A DNA stretch of 64,000 nucleotides from Croceimicrobium sp965658965 (GTDB lineage: Bacteria; Bacteroidota; Bacteroidia; Flavobacteriales; Schleiferiaceae): assembly GCA_965658965.1 (NCBI GenBank), contig CBFHVV010000003.1, positions 1 through 64,000 of the forward strand, written 5' to 3'. The notes beneath the pieces are model-generated. The model saw only the letters and a program-made list of their open reading frames with translations. It was not told the DNA's origin and ran no database searches. This document shows, in pieces, positions 52,286 through 61,367 of the stretch (the stretch's first letter is position 1; every line of letters begins with the position of its first letter). The position numbers were made by a program, and so were the translations under genes.

Positions 52286-52301
52286 TGTTCATTTTCGAAC
52301 A
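52286..52301. promoter_or_regulatory. Palindromic activator site 2
   Basis: TGTTCA-TTTT-CGAACA, the same palindrome with one mismatch, 20 bp upstream of the regulator start codon. Confidence 0.7.
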
Positions 52302-52320
52302 GACAAGCTACTTTAGCTAA

Positions 52321-53685
52321 GTGAAATTACCAGCCCACATAGCAATAGTAGACGATGATGCTGATGTGCTAACCAGCGCCCGACTTTTTTTAAAGCAGCA
52401 CTTTCAAAAAGTAAGCACCAATGAGGACCCTAAAAGCCTCAATCAGCTATTAAGCAAAAACAAGATTGACCTGGTTCTATTAGACATGAACTTTCGAAAA
52501 GGAAGAAACGATGGAGCGGAAGGCCTATACTGGCTGCAACATATCTTAGAAATCAGCCCCCATACCCAAGTAGTAATGATGACTGCTTACGGTGAAGTGG
52601 AGCTAGCTGTGCGGGCGATTAAAAAAGGTGCTTTTGATTTCGTTTTAAAACCATGGACTAACGAAAAATTACTGAGTACTCTTAGCAACGCCCTTAGGCT
52701 GGCGCAAGAAAAAGCCAAAGTAGAGGTTTATCGCAACAATAATAAGCAGTGGGAGGATAATGCTGGTTTAGCACAAGAGGAATTAGTAAGTCGATCGCCA
52801 GCCATGCAAGCAGTATTAGATACCATTAAAAAGGTAGCGAGCACCGATGCTAATATTCTAATTTTAGGAGAAAACGGCACTGGAAAAAGTGTACTCTCCT
52901 TGGCCATTCACCGTATGAGTGAACGAAAAGAAAGCCCTTTTGTAACAGTAGATTTGGGCGCGGTGTCTCCCAATCTTTTTGAAAGTGAACTCTTCGGTCA
53001 TAAAAGAGGCGCCTTTACCGACGCTTCTAGCGATAAAGCGGGACGGTTTGAAACCGCCGATAAAGGCACGCTCTTCCTCGATGAAATTGGGAATCTTGAC
53101 TTGGCTTTACAGTCTAAACTATTGCATGTTTTACAAAGCAAAGAGCTGCGTAGAGTTGGAGAAAATAGCAGCCTGAAAGTAAATGTCCGTTTAATCTGCG
53201 CAACCAATAGTCCCCTGCACGAATGGGTGCATGAAAATCGCTTTCGCCAAGACTTAATGTACCGAATTAATACGGTGGAAATTACGGTACCACCCTTACG
53301 TCAAAGGCAGGAGGATATACCTTTTTTAGCACGACGATTTTTCGACCGCTTCCGCAAGAAATATAAAAAAGATGAACTTAGTTTAAGTTTAGCGGCCATC
53401 GATGCCCTGTGCGATTATCATTGGCCCGGAAATATTCGTGAACTAGAACATTGTTTAGAAAGGGCGGTGATTTTAGCAAATCACCAAGAAATCCAAGCAG
53501 AAGATCTTGGCTTAAAAGCTGGGCAATTGGACCAAGAGCCAGTGGGTCTAAATCTGGAAGAGATGGAAAAACATCTAGTCCAAAAAGCCCTGGATAAAAG
53601 TTCTGGGAATATTTCTAAGGCGGCAAAAGCACTCGGCTTAACGCGCGCAGCACTATACAGAAGACTTGAGAAATATGAACTTTAA
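52321..53685 (+). CDS. NtrC-family sigma-54-dependent response regulator
   Basis: 454 aa with GTG start. Receiver domain with DDD at about residues 11-13, phospho-acceptor Asp55 (LLDMNF) and Lys in VLKPW. The AAA+ domain has Walker A GENGTGKS, the sigma-54 contact loop GAFTDA (canonical GAFTGA with Gly to Asp, a frequent variant), Walker B TLFLDEIGNL and the arginine-finger region. The C-terminal Fis-type HTH is GNISKAAKALGLTRAALYRRL. Overlaps the kinase gene by 11 bp. Likely binds the palindromes at 52264-52301 and activates the divergent ABC operon. Confidence 0.93.
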   Translation: MKLPAHIAIVDDDADVLTSARLFLKQHFQKVSTNEDPKSLNQLLSKNKIDLVLLDMNFRKGRNDGAEGLYWLQHILEISPHTQVVMMTAYGEVELAVRAIKKGAFDFVLKPWTNEKLLSTLSNALRLAQEKAKVEVYRNNNKQWEDNAGLAQEELVSRSPAMQAVLDTIKKVASTDANILILGENGTGKSVLSLAIHRMSERKESPFVTVDLGAVSPNLFESELFGHKRGAFTDASSDKAGRFETADKGTLFLDEIGNLDLALQSKLLHVLQSKELRRVGENSSLKVNVRLICATNSPLHEWVHENRFRQDLMYRINTVEITVPPLRQRQEDIPFLARRFFDRFRKKYKKDELSLSLAAIDALCDYHWPGNIRELEHCLERAVILANHQEIQAEDLGLKAGQLDQEPVGLNLEEMEKHLVQKALDKSSGNISKAAKALGLTRAALYRRLEKYEL

Positions 53686-55033
53686 ATCTTATCCCATTCA
53701 GTTTGGCTTGCGCCTGATGGGCATAATAAGCAGTATTTCCTTGGGAATATTTCTGGCGCAAAAATTTAATCTCGTTTTCACGCTTCTGGTTTTAGGCTTG
53801 CTTATTTTAGTGCAGATTTGGGAATTTTGGCGCTATCAGTCCTCTTTAATTCGCGAGACGAAAAAGTTTTTAGAAGCCGCTCGCTTTGGCGATTACAGCA
53901 CACGCTTCGAATTGGCTAGCAAAGGCGGTATTTTTGCAGATTTAGAGGAAGAATTTATGCTTTTACTCGGGCAGCTTAAAAAATCGCGCGCTAGCCAAGA
54001 TAACCAAGAAGCACTGCTCGGTGAGATTCTCCGCAATATAAACCTGGGAATTTTAGGAGTAAACGGGAAACGTGAAATTTTTCTAATTAATGAGAAAGCG
54101 CAAGAGATTCTCGACATTCCTCCTTTTCAAAAATGGGAACGCCTCAGTGAACGCATCCCCGAATTGAAAAACCTTATTGGTGATTTTAACTTCACCGGTC
54201 GAAAGCTGTGGGAACATAGCATAAATGGTAAAAAATCAGAACTCTATCTTGACTTACAGCACCTTAAGCTAAAAGACGAAACCTTTCACCTTATTAGCCT
54301 TAGCAACCTCAACCAAGAAGTAGAGGAAAAAGAGATCGATGCTTGGCATAAGCTCATCCGAATTTTAGCACATGAAGTTATGAATTCGGTAACGCCAGTG
54401 GTATCCCTATCCGAAACAGTGGGCAGCATGCTTTTTAAGGAAGATGGTCAAGCCAAGAGCATTAAGGACCTGGAAGATCAAGACCTAGAAGATATTCGTG
54501 AGGCTTGCCGCACCATAGAAAGGCGTAGCAAAGGCATGCTGAGCTTTGTAGAAGAATATCGTAAACTAACCCAACTACCTGCTCCGGCCAAAGAGGTAAT
54601 TTCCATTAAGAGCCTTTTTGAAGACTGTATTGCTTTAATGCAGGGAAGTGCGCAAAAAAACAATAGCACTATTTCTTATAAACTAGATCAGGAGAGACTT
54701 GGCTTAAAGGCCGATCGAAAAATGATAGAACAGGTGTTGGTTAATTTAATTAAGAATGCCCTGGCCGCAATGCCCGAAGAGCATTTAGGGGAAGTAGAAC
54801 TGAGTGCAAAACTAGCTGAAACTGGCGTGATAATTCAAGTTAGCGATAATGGCGAAGGCATTGAAGAGGATTTGTTGAATGAAATTTTTGTCCCCTTTTT
54901 CAGCACCCGTAAAAACGGCTCTGGCATAGGACTTAGTCTATCCAAAAACATCATGAAAATGCATGGCGGCGACCTTAAAGTGCAAAGCCAAGAAGGAGTG
55001 GGTAGTAGTTTCAGCCTCATTTTTTGCGATTAG
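53675..55033 (+). CDS. NtrY-like sensor histidine kinase
   Basis: 452 aa from the ATG at 53675. Two membrane helices (about 8-48) with no real periplasmic loop, a HAMP-like linker, a PAS-like domain (about 110-205, GILGVNGKREIFLINEKA), then a short HisKA with LAHEVMNSVTPV and HATPase motifs VNLIKNALAAMP, DNGEGI and NGSGIGLSLSKNIM. Partner of the preceding regulator; translation is coupled through overlapping ends. Confidence 0.9.
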   Translation: MNFKSYPIQFGLRLMGIISSISLGIFLAQKFNLVFTLLVLGLLILVQIWEFWRYQSSLIRETKKFLEAARFGDYSTRFELASKGGIFADLEEEFMLLLGQLKKSRASQDNQEALLGEILRNINLGILGVNGKREIFLINEKAQEILDIPPFQKWERLSERIPELKNLIGDFNFTGRKLWEHSINGKKSELYLDLQHLKLKDETFHLISLSNLNQEVEEKEIDAWHKLIRILAHEVMNSVTPVVSLSETVGSMLFKEDGQAKSIKDLEDQDLEDIREACRTIERRSKGMLSFVEEYRKLTQLPAPAKEVISIKSLFEDCIALMQGSAQKNNSTISYKLDQERLGLKADRKMIEQVLVNLIKNALAAMPEEHLGEVELSAKLAETGVIIQVSDNGEGIEEDLLNEIFVPFFSTRKNGSGIGLSLSKNIMKMHGGDLKVQSQEGVGSSFSLIFCD

Positions 55034-55104
55034 TCGGTCTCTATTCCTTTTCATACTTTCACGAAAATAAGGAGCCCAATCAATTTAAACCTAATTCGAA
55101 TAGC

Positions 55105-55647
55105 ATGAAGAAACCTGCTTTAATCACGCTGCTGCTTTTCTCTGTTTTAATAAAGCTAAAAGGACAAGATCTGCTTGTAACCGGTGGTGTTCAAGTTATT
55201 GGCGCAGTAGAAGGTAGATTATTTCTTGGCGGTTTATTGGAAATTGAAGCTAAAAAAAGCGAGCACTTTTCAATCTATTCTCGCGTAGGCTACAATGCGC
55301 AAGATGAAACCGTAATGATGGGCATTCCCGTTCAGTACCAACTTTTTAATCTAGGAACAGGCTTCAAGTATTACATCGGTCAAGCTTTTGAAGGATTGCA
55401 TTTTAAAGGTGGGTTTTTCTACGCCTCCGAATATGTTGACTACGATCTTGATGATGCACAGCTCATTAGTCCCGGTCCTATTCCAGTTTTCACAGGCGAA
55501 AAATACGCCGGACTTGATATTGGTCTCGGTTACTCGGTAGTTATAAATAATATCTACCTCGGCTACGATGTCAATCTGGGCTACAACCTAATTAATTCTG
55601 GCGACGGTTTTATCGGTTTTACCTCGCAAGTAGGTTACCGTTTCTAA
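55105..55647 (+). CDS. Predicted outer-membrane beta-barrel protein
   Basis: 180 aa from the ATG at 55105; a longer reading from 55024 lacks a signal sequence at its start. Signal peptide ends near KLKGQD. Alternating Gly/aromatic strands (GRLFLGGLLEIEAK, HFSIYSRVGYNAQ, GLDIGLGYSVVI) and a C-terminal GYRF ending in Phe indicate a small barrel. It lies 71 bp after the kinase and may belong to the same regulon. Confidence 0.75.
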   Translation: MKKPALITLLLFSVLIKLKGQDLLVTGGVQVIGAVEGRLFLGGLLEIEAKKSEHFSIYSRVGYNAQDETVMMGIPVQYQLFNLGTGFKYYIGQAFEGLHFKGGFFYASEYVDYDLDDAQLISPGPIPVFTGEKYAGLDIGLGYSVVINNIYLGYDVNLGYNLINSGDGFIGFTSQVGYRF

Positions 55648-55656
55648 AAACGCTAA

Positions 55657-56667
55657 TCAGTCTACGGTCCAGCTTCGTTTTCCTCTTAATAAATCGTCTA
55701 AGTCTGTTTCGCCTTGCTTCGCTTTCGCTTGATGGATTTGCTCTAGCATTTGGTCTTCGTAACAAGCTCTTTCTTCCTGATAAAAAACACCAAAAGGACG
55801 TGGGAAAGTATCATCAAAAAAGCGACTTAATAAGTACGCTTTCGTAGCATCATAGCTATCGTGAATCCACAAATCATCTAAAGAAGCCCCTTCCGCTAGT
55901 TCTACTATTTCAGGCTTTAAGCCCTTGAGACGAATGCCTTTGCGGCCTTCATCAAAAACTAAGGGCTGTCCTTCTTCTAAGATTATAATGTGCTCCCCTT
56001 TTTGCTTTTTATCGCTAAAGCTCAGAAAGGCGCCATCGTTAAACACATTGCAATTCTGGTAGATCTCAATAAAACTGGTTCCCTTATGGAGATTGGAAGC
56101 TTCAAGAGTGGCCCTAAGATGTTTTGGGTCGCGGTCTATCGTGCGCGCCACAAAAGTCGCATCTGCGCCCAGCGCTAAAGCCAGAGGATTAAAGGGGTGA
56201 TCGAGACTACCCATGGGACTACTTTTAGTGCGCTTACCTACCTCAGAGGTAGGTGAATACTGACCCTTCGTTAAGCCGTAAATCTCATTGTTAAATAATA
56301 ATACATTAAGATCAATATTGCGACGTAAGAGGTGCATTAAATGATTGCCGCCTATTGATAAGCCGTCTCCATCACCGGTAATAACCCATAGGCTCAAGTC
56401 GGGATTGGCAATTTTTAAACCACTGGCCACAGCGGGCGCACGTCCGTGAATACTATGCATGCCATAAGTATTCATATAATAAGGAAAGCGTGAACTACAG
56501 CCAATGCCCGAGATAAAAACAATATCCTCGCGCTTAATGCCCAAACTAGGCACCACGGTTTGCATTTGCTTTAAAATACTGTAGTCGCCACAGCCCGGGC
56601 ACCACTTTATTTCTTGATCGCTGGCCGCCTCTTTAGCGGTAAACGTAGCGCTATTAGGCTCAGTCAT
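55657..56667 (-). CDS. korB: 2-oxoacid:ferredoxin oxidoreductase, beta subunit
   Basis: 336 aa. The thiamine-diphosphate and [4Fe-4S] binding subunit, with CPGCGDY at about residue 22, the further Cys in GIGCSSR at about 54 and the ThDP-Mg motif GDGDGLSIGGNHLMH at about 97. With KorA it oxidises a 2-oxoacid, most likely 2-oxoglutarate, to the acyl-CoA and passes electrons to ferredoxin. Overlaps korA by 8 bp. Confidence 0.92.
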   Translation of the reverse strand: MTEPNSATFTAKEAASDQEIKWCPGCGDYSILKQMQTVVPSLGIKREDIVFISGIGCSSRFPYYMNTYGMHSIHGRAPAVASGLKIANPDLSLWVITGDGDGLSIGGNHLMHLLRRNIDLNVLLFNNEIYGLTKGQYSPTSEVGKRTKSSPMGSLDHPFNPLALALGADATFVARTIDRDPKHLRATLEASNLHKGTSFIEIYQNCNVFNDGAFLSFSDKKQKGEHIIILEEGQPLVFDEGRKGIRLKGLKPEIVELAEGASLDDLWIHDSYDATKAYLLSRFFDDTFPRPFGVFYQEERACYEDQMLEQIHQAKAKQGETDLDDLLRGKRSWTVD

Positions 56668-58489
56668 TGGATACTAAACTTTTAATTTTCTCTAAAATTT
56701 CCTCTGCCATAAAAGGCTGACCCTTCACCTTATCTAAGACTTCTGCTGCTACCAAATATCGATCGCGAATTACACGCACCATTTGCCCATTATTTAGCTC
56801 AGGTAATAATACTCGCTCGTAGGCAGATAGGATTTCACCTAAATCTTCGGGTAGAGGATTAATATAATTAAGATGCAACTGCGCTACGGGTAAGCCTTGT
56901 GCTAAAGCTTGCTCCACCGCTACTTGAATAGCACCTAAAGTATTTCCCCAGCCAAGCACCAATAAGGGACCACTAGCTGGGCCTTGCACTAAAGTCTGTG
57001 AAGGATAATCTTTAGCAATTAGTTTAACTTTACGATCGCGGATTCGCACCATTTCTTGGTGATTATCAGCATCGTAACTAACATTACCCGTTTCCATTTC
57101 TTTTTCCAAGCCACCCAAGCGATGCTCTAAACCTGGCGTACCCGGCAAAGCCCAAGCGCGCACGGCTCTCTCATCTCTTTTATAAGGGAGGTAATTCTCA
57201 GCTTCTTTAATAAGCGGTGGATTAATTGTTTTGAGGGATTTGGCTTGCGGGAATTTCCAAGGCTCAGAGCTATTGGCGATATATCCATCTGTAAGCAGGA
57301 TAACGGGGCTCATGTGCTCTAGAGCAATGCGGGCTGCTTCGTAGGCCGCGCTAAAACAATCAGCCGGCGAGTTTGCTGCAATAACAGGAATTGGAGCCTC
57401 ACCGTTCCGACCGTAAAGGGCTTGCAATAAATCGCTTTGTTCTGTTTTAGTTGGCAAACCTGTGCTAGGGCCACCACGCTGAACATTTACAATTACCATG
57501 GGAATTTCTAGCATAAAAGCTAAGCCTATCCCTTCCGTTTTTAGTGCCATTCCAGGACCAGAAGTGCCCGTTACAGCGAGAGCACCTCCAAAGGATGCCC
57601 CAATAGCAGAAGTAACAGCGGCAATCTCATCTTCCGCTTGAAAGGTTTTTACGCCCCGATTTTTATGAGCCGCTAATTCGTGCAGGATATCAGAAGCTGG
57701 CGTTATAGGATAGGAACCATAAAAGAGTTCTAAGCCACTCTTTTCTGCGGCAGCAATTAAGCCTAAAGCCGTAGCTTGGTTACCAGTAATATTGCGATAC
57801 TCACCTTTGGCCATTTTTGCTGGGGCCACTTTAAAACGGCTAATTGCCTCAATGGTATCTCCGTAATTATAACCCGCATTTAGTGCTCGTAAGTTGGCTT
57901 CTAAAACTTCCGGTTTATTCTTAAACTTAGATTCTAAAAACGCGATAGTTGTTGCTAGGCTTCTACTGTAAAGGAAATAAATAAAGCCCAGTGCAAACAT
58001 ATTACGTGAACGGTCTTTATCGCGACTGCCAAGGCTTAAGTCTTTTAAGGCCTCTCGATTTAGCTTGGTAATATCGATGGCGTAAACTTGATATTCTTGG
58101 GGAATATCCTCAATGGGGGTACTCCCTTCCGGATAAGCGGCCAAACGAAGGTTTTTCTTATCAAAACCAGCTGAATCTAAAACTAGAACTCCACCAGTCT
58201 TTAAATTGGGGAAGTTCTTTTTATAGGCCGCAGCATTCATTGCCACCAGTACATCTGGGCGGCCACCCGGCGTGTGGATGGTTTCGCTACCGAAATTAAT
58301 TTGAAATCCCGAAACTCCCGCTACTGTGCCAATGGGGGCTCTAATTTCTGCGGGGAAATCGGGGAAAGTACTAAGATCGTTTCCCGCCAAAGCGGTGGTA
58401 TTAGTGAACTGCGAGCCAGCCAATTGAATTCCGTCGCCAGAATCGCCAGCAAAATGTATGGTTACTTTAGTTAAAGCTTTGGTATTCAT
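56660..58489 (-). CDS. korA: 2-oxoacid:acceptor oxidoreductase, fused gamma-alpha subunit
   Basis: 609 aa. The N-terminal gamma domain (about 1-190) has FAGDSGDGIQLAGSQF and AEIRAPIGTVAGVSGFQI. The alpha (pyrimidine-binding) domain follows from about 230 with GNQATALGLIAAAEKSGLE and YPITPASDILHELA, and GTSGPGMALKTEGIGLA. The start overlaps the nfu stop by 4 bp (ATGA), placing it in an operon with Fe-S assembly genes. Confidence 0.92.
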   Translation of the reverse strand: MNTKALTKVTIHFAGDSGDGIQLAGSQFTNTTALAGNDLSTFPDFPAEIRAPIGTVAGVSGFQINFGSETIHTPGGRPDVLVAMNAAAYKKNFPNLKTGGVLVLDSAGFDKKNLRLAAYPEGSTPIEDIPQEYQVYAIDITKLNREALKDLSLGSRDKDRSRNMFALGFIYFLYSRSLATTIAFLESKFKNKPEVLEANLRALNAGYNYGDTIEAISRFKVAPAKMAKGEYRNITGNQATALGLIAAAEKSGLELFYGSYPITPASDILHELAAHKNRGVKTFQAEDEIAAVTSAIGASFGGALAVTGTSGPGMALKTEGIGLAFMLEIPMVIVNVQRGGPSTGLPTKTEQSDLLQALYGRNGEAPIPVIAANSPADCFSAAYEAARIALEHMSPVILLTDGYIANSSEPWKFPQAKSLKTINPPLIKEAENYLPYKRDERAVRAWALPGTPGLEHRLGGLEKEMETGNVSYDADNHQEMVRIRDRKVKLIAKDYPSQTLVQGPASGPLLVLGWGNTLGAIQVAVEQALAQGLPVAQLHLNYINPLPEDLGEILSAYERVLLPELNNGQMVRVIRDRYLVAAEVLDKVKGQPFMAEEILEKIKSLVSND

Positions 58490-58740
58490 TCGGGCATCAT
58501 ACTTTCTTCGTAGACCTTGTGGACTTCAGGACAATGCTTTTTGATAGTCATTTCCACGCCACTTTTTAAGGTCATTTGGTTTACGCTGCAGCCGATGCAA
58601 GCACCGTGAAGCTTTACAATTACAGTACCCTCAGTATCTAAGTCGACCAGACTGATATCGCCCCCATCCGACTTTAAAAAAGGACGGATTTCTTCAAGAG
58701 CAATATTTATGCGTCTCAGTACATCTTCTTTGTTTTCCAT
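58486..58740 (-). CDS. NifU C-terminal-domain Fe-S scaffold protein
   Basis: 84 aa, a stand-alone Nfu domain. The Fe-S ligands are in CIGCSVNQMTLKSGVE at about residues 48-51, after the helix LRRINIALEEIRPFLKSDGGDISLVD. Carries a [4Fe-4S] cluster for transfer to apo-proteins. It lies between mrp (3-bp gap) and korA, suggesting cluster delivery to KorB. Confidence 0.93.
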   Translation of the reverse strand: MENKEDVLRRINIALEEIRPFLKSDGGDISLVDLDTEGTVIVKLHGACIGCSVNQMTLKSGVEMTIKKHCPEVHKVYEESMMPE

Positions 58741-58743
58741 AGC

Positions 58744-59880
58744 TTATTTATTTACAGCTGAGCAACCAGCCATGGTAGTGATACGGGTAACTTCGGTTGG
58801 CGGCAATTCTTCGTTGCGCTTCATTAATTCCGAAACCATATTACGGCTTATCTCTTCAAAATGTTTTTGGGCCGCAGTTCCGTTTTGTAAGGCCGCAGGG
58901 CGCCCTACATCACCCGATTCGCGAATACTTTGCACCAATGGCAACTCACCTAAAAACGGCACCTGCAATTGGTTGGCCAAGTTTTTAACGCCATTTTCTC
59001 CAAAAAGGTAATATTTATTATCGGGCAATTCTGGTGGACTAAAGTAAGCCATGTTCTCAACCATCCCTAAAATGGGCACATTGATATTTTCAACCTTAAA
59101 CATTGCCACTCCTTTGCGCGCATCAGCCAAAGCTACATTTTGTGGTGTACTGACGATAACCGCTCCAGAAATAGGAACCGCTTGTACGGTGCTTAGATGG
59201 ATATCACCCGTACCAGGAGGCAAATCGATAATCATAAAGTCGAGCTCTCCCCAGTGGGCATCGCGCAATAATTGGTTTAGAGCTTTAGACGCCATAGGGC
59301 CACGCCAAACTACGGCCTGATCTGCCTTGGCGAAAAAACCAATACTGAGTATTTTCACCCCATAACTTTCTACGGGATCCATTTTACTTTTGCCATCTAC
59401 ATTGATAGTTCCCGGTTTGGCATTTTCAATATCAAACATGGTAGGCATAGACGGACCATAAATATCGGCATCCACTAAACCAACGGAAAAACCCATGTTT
59501 TTTAGGCTGATGGCAAGGTTAGCCGCTACGGTAGACTTTCCTACTCCTCCTTTTCCAGAGGCAATAGCAATAATATTTTTCACCCCCGGCAGCGCCTCCC
59601 CTCTAATTAGATTGGCGCGCTCCTCTGCCGCTTTAGGCACTTCAATTTTTACTTCTACCTTTAACTTCTTATCTATCTTTTCGTGAATTACCTTAAGGAT
59701 ATCCACCTCTAATTTCTTTTTAACGTGCAGCGCTGGTGATTCGGAAATCACTTCCACCACTACTTCTTCGCCAAATATTAAAACATTCTTAACGTGGTTG
59801 GCATCCACCAAATTGGTACCTCCTTTGGTTGCCGGGATTTCCTGTAAGGCCGCTAGAACATCTTTTTTAGTAAAACTCAT
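58744..59880 (-). CDS. apbC: Mrp/NBP35-family Fe-S carrier ATPase
   Basis: 378 aa. An N-terminal MIP18/DUF59-like domain (about 1-85) precedes the P-loop ATPase with IASGKGGVGKSTVAANLA at about residue 106, GLVDADIYGPSMP and the DLPPGTGD switch region. The usual CxxC cluster site in the C-terminal half is not evident. Only a single Cys, in the final MAGCSAVNK, is seen. Dimeric carrier of [4Fe-4S] clusters. First gene of the mrp-nfu-korA-korB operon; a -7 box is 19 bp upstream. Confidence 0.92.
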   Translation of the reverse strand: MSFTKKDVLAALQEIPATKGGTNLVDANHVKNVLIFGEEVVVEVISESPALHVKKKLEVDILKVIHEKIDKKLKVEVKIEVPKAAEERANLIRGEALPGVKNIIAIASGKGGVGKSTVAANLAISLKNMGFSVGLVDADIYGPSMPTMFDIENAKPGTINVDGKSKMDPVESYGVKILSIGFFAKADQAVVWRGPMASKALNQLLRDAHWGELDFMIIDLPPGTGDIHLSTVQAVPISGAVIVSTPQNVALADARKGVAMFKVENINVPILGMVENMAYFSPPELPDNKYYLFGENGVKNLANQLQVPFLGELPLVQSIRESGDVGRPAALQNGTAAQKHFEEISRNMVSELMKRNEELPPTEVTRITTMAGCSAVNK

Positions 59881-59898
59881 TATCGTCTAAGATTTATG

Positions 59899-59906
59899 CA
59901 AAAATA
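59899..59906 (-). promoter_or_regulatory. -7 promoter element of the mrp-nfu-kor operon
   Basis: TATTTTTG on the coding strand, an exact TAnnTTTG match 19 bp upstream of the ATG. A CAAA/TTTG lies further up, but the spacer of 15 bp is short. Confidence 0.5.
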
Positions 59907-59984
59907 GTGTAAGAATTTACGCAAACGAAGGATTATCCGCTTTAGACTAAGCAGCGATAAACAGACCCTATAATTGACCTTTAA

Positions 59985-61367
59985 TTAACCGAAAAGGTGC
60001 TGAAAAACCTCTTCTACTTTTCCACAAGAAATAAGCTTGATAGCAAATTTTGCCTTGCCTAGTTTACTGTGGCTGCTTATTACAATTTCGTCGTAGCCCA
60101 TTTTTTGCGCTTCACTAATGCGTTGTTCAATACGCGCCACGGGGCGTAACTCACCGCTAAGGCCCACTTCTGCGGCAAAGCATAGTTTAGGCGACAAAGC
60201 AATGTCCTCATTACTAGATAAAATCGCTGCCACAACAGCCAAGTCTATCGCTGGATCATCTACCCGAATACCGCCTGTAATATTTAAAAACACATCTTTA
60301 GTTCCTAAGCGAAAGCCGCTGCGTTTTTCTAAAACGGCTAAAAGCATATTTAAGCGGCGTGCGTCGTAACCGGTTGTACTGCGCTGCGGAGTTCCGTAAA
60401 CCGCTGTACTGCAAAGGGCCTGCACTTCTACCAACATGGGGCGAATGCCTTCTAAAGTAGCGGCAATAGCATTGCCACTTAAATCGCTATCCCTTTCCGA
60501 AACCAGTATTTCGGAGGGATTAGCCACTGGGCGCATACCTTCACCGTTCATTTCGTAGATACCAATCTCGTGAGTAGCCCCAAAACGATTTTTATGAGAG
60601 CGTAAAAGTCGATATACATGCTGCCGATCCCCTTCAAATTGAAGAACGGTATCTACCATGTGCTCTAACAATTTCGGCCCTGCTAATTGGCCATCTTTGG
60701 TAATATGGCCAATCAGAAAAATAGGGGTAGAAGTTTCCTTGGCAAATTGTATTAATTCGGCCGAGCACTGGCGGATTTGTGACACTGATCCCGGTGCGGA
60801 ATCGATCACCTGCGAATGCAAGGTCTGAATAGAGTCCAGTACAATCAACTGAGGCTCATTATCGCTTATTGCTTTAAATATCTCTTGCGTGTTTGTGGCG
60901 GTAAGGAGATAGCACTCCTCATTTTTTATACCAATTCGCTGGGCGCGCATCTGCACCTGCTCTTCACTTTCCTCTCCACTTACGTAGAGGCACTTCTTCG
61001 CTATGTTTAGAGCCGTTTGCAACATTAAGGTAGACTTCCCTATGCCTGGCTCACCGCCAATTAGCACAACAGAACCTGCTACTATTCCTCCACCTAAAAC
61101 ACGGTCGAACTCTTCATCATTAGTACTTAACCTTGGTTTTTGAACAATCTCTGTATCGCGGATTGAGCGCACCTTAACTTTACTGCTACCAGTGCCTACT
61201 GCAGTACCCGCCGAAGCTTGCCAAGCTGGTGCCTTAGAGGGCGCCTGAATTAGCTCCTCTACTATGGTATTCCATTCGCCACAGCGCGAGCACTGGCCCA
61301 TCCATTTGCTATGCTCGGCACCGCAACTTTGACAAAAATGAGATGTTTTAGCTTTAGTCTTAGCCAT
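59985..61367 (-). CDS. radA: DNA repair protein RadA
   Basis: 460 aa, normal length. N-terminal zinc finger with CQSCG and CSRCGEW (about residues 12-33), RecA-like domain with Walker A GEPGIGKST at about 94, the RadA-specific KNRFG motif (SHKNRFG) at about 257 and a C-terminal Lon-like domain (about 300-455). A hexameric branch-migration helicase in recombination. The start overlaps the upstream stop by one base (TAATG). Confidence 0.96.
   Translation of the reverse strand: MAKTKAKTSHFCQSCGAEHSKWMGQCSRCGEWNTIVEELIQAPSKAPAWQASAGTAVGTGSSKVKVRSIRDTEIVQKPRLSTNDEEFDRVLGGGIVAGSVVLIGGEPGIGKSTLMLQTALNIAKKCLYVSGEESEEQVQMRAQRIGIKNEECYLLTATNTQEIFKAISDNEPQLIVLDSIQTLHSQVIDSAPGSVSQIRQCSAELIQFAKETSTPIFLIGHITKDGQLAGPKLLEHMVDTVLQFEGDRQHVYRLLRSHKNRFGATHEIGIYEMNGEGMRPVANPSEILVSERDSDLSGNAIAATLEGIRPMLVEVQALCSTAVYGTPQRSTTGYDARRLNMLLAVLEKRSGFRLGTKDVFLNITGGIRVDDPAIDLAVVAAILSSNEDIALSPKLCFAAEVGLSGELRPVARIEQRISEAQKMGYDEIVISSHSKLGKAKFAIKLISCGKVEEVFQHLFG

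Larger units (their letters stand above)
51918..52320. other. Divergent intergenic region with regulatory elements
   Basis: 403 bp between the ABC operon and the NtrC-type regulator. It contains a 12-bp inverted repeat enclosing 122 bp, a sigma-54-like promoter facing the ABC operon and two 16-bp palindromes near the regulator start. No coding frame is supported. Confidence 0.85.
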
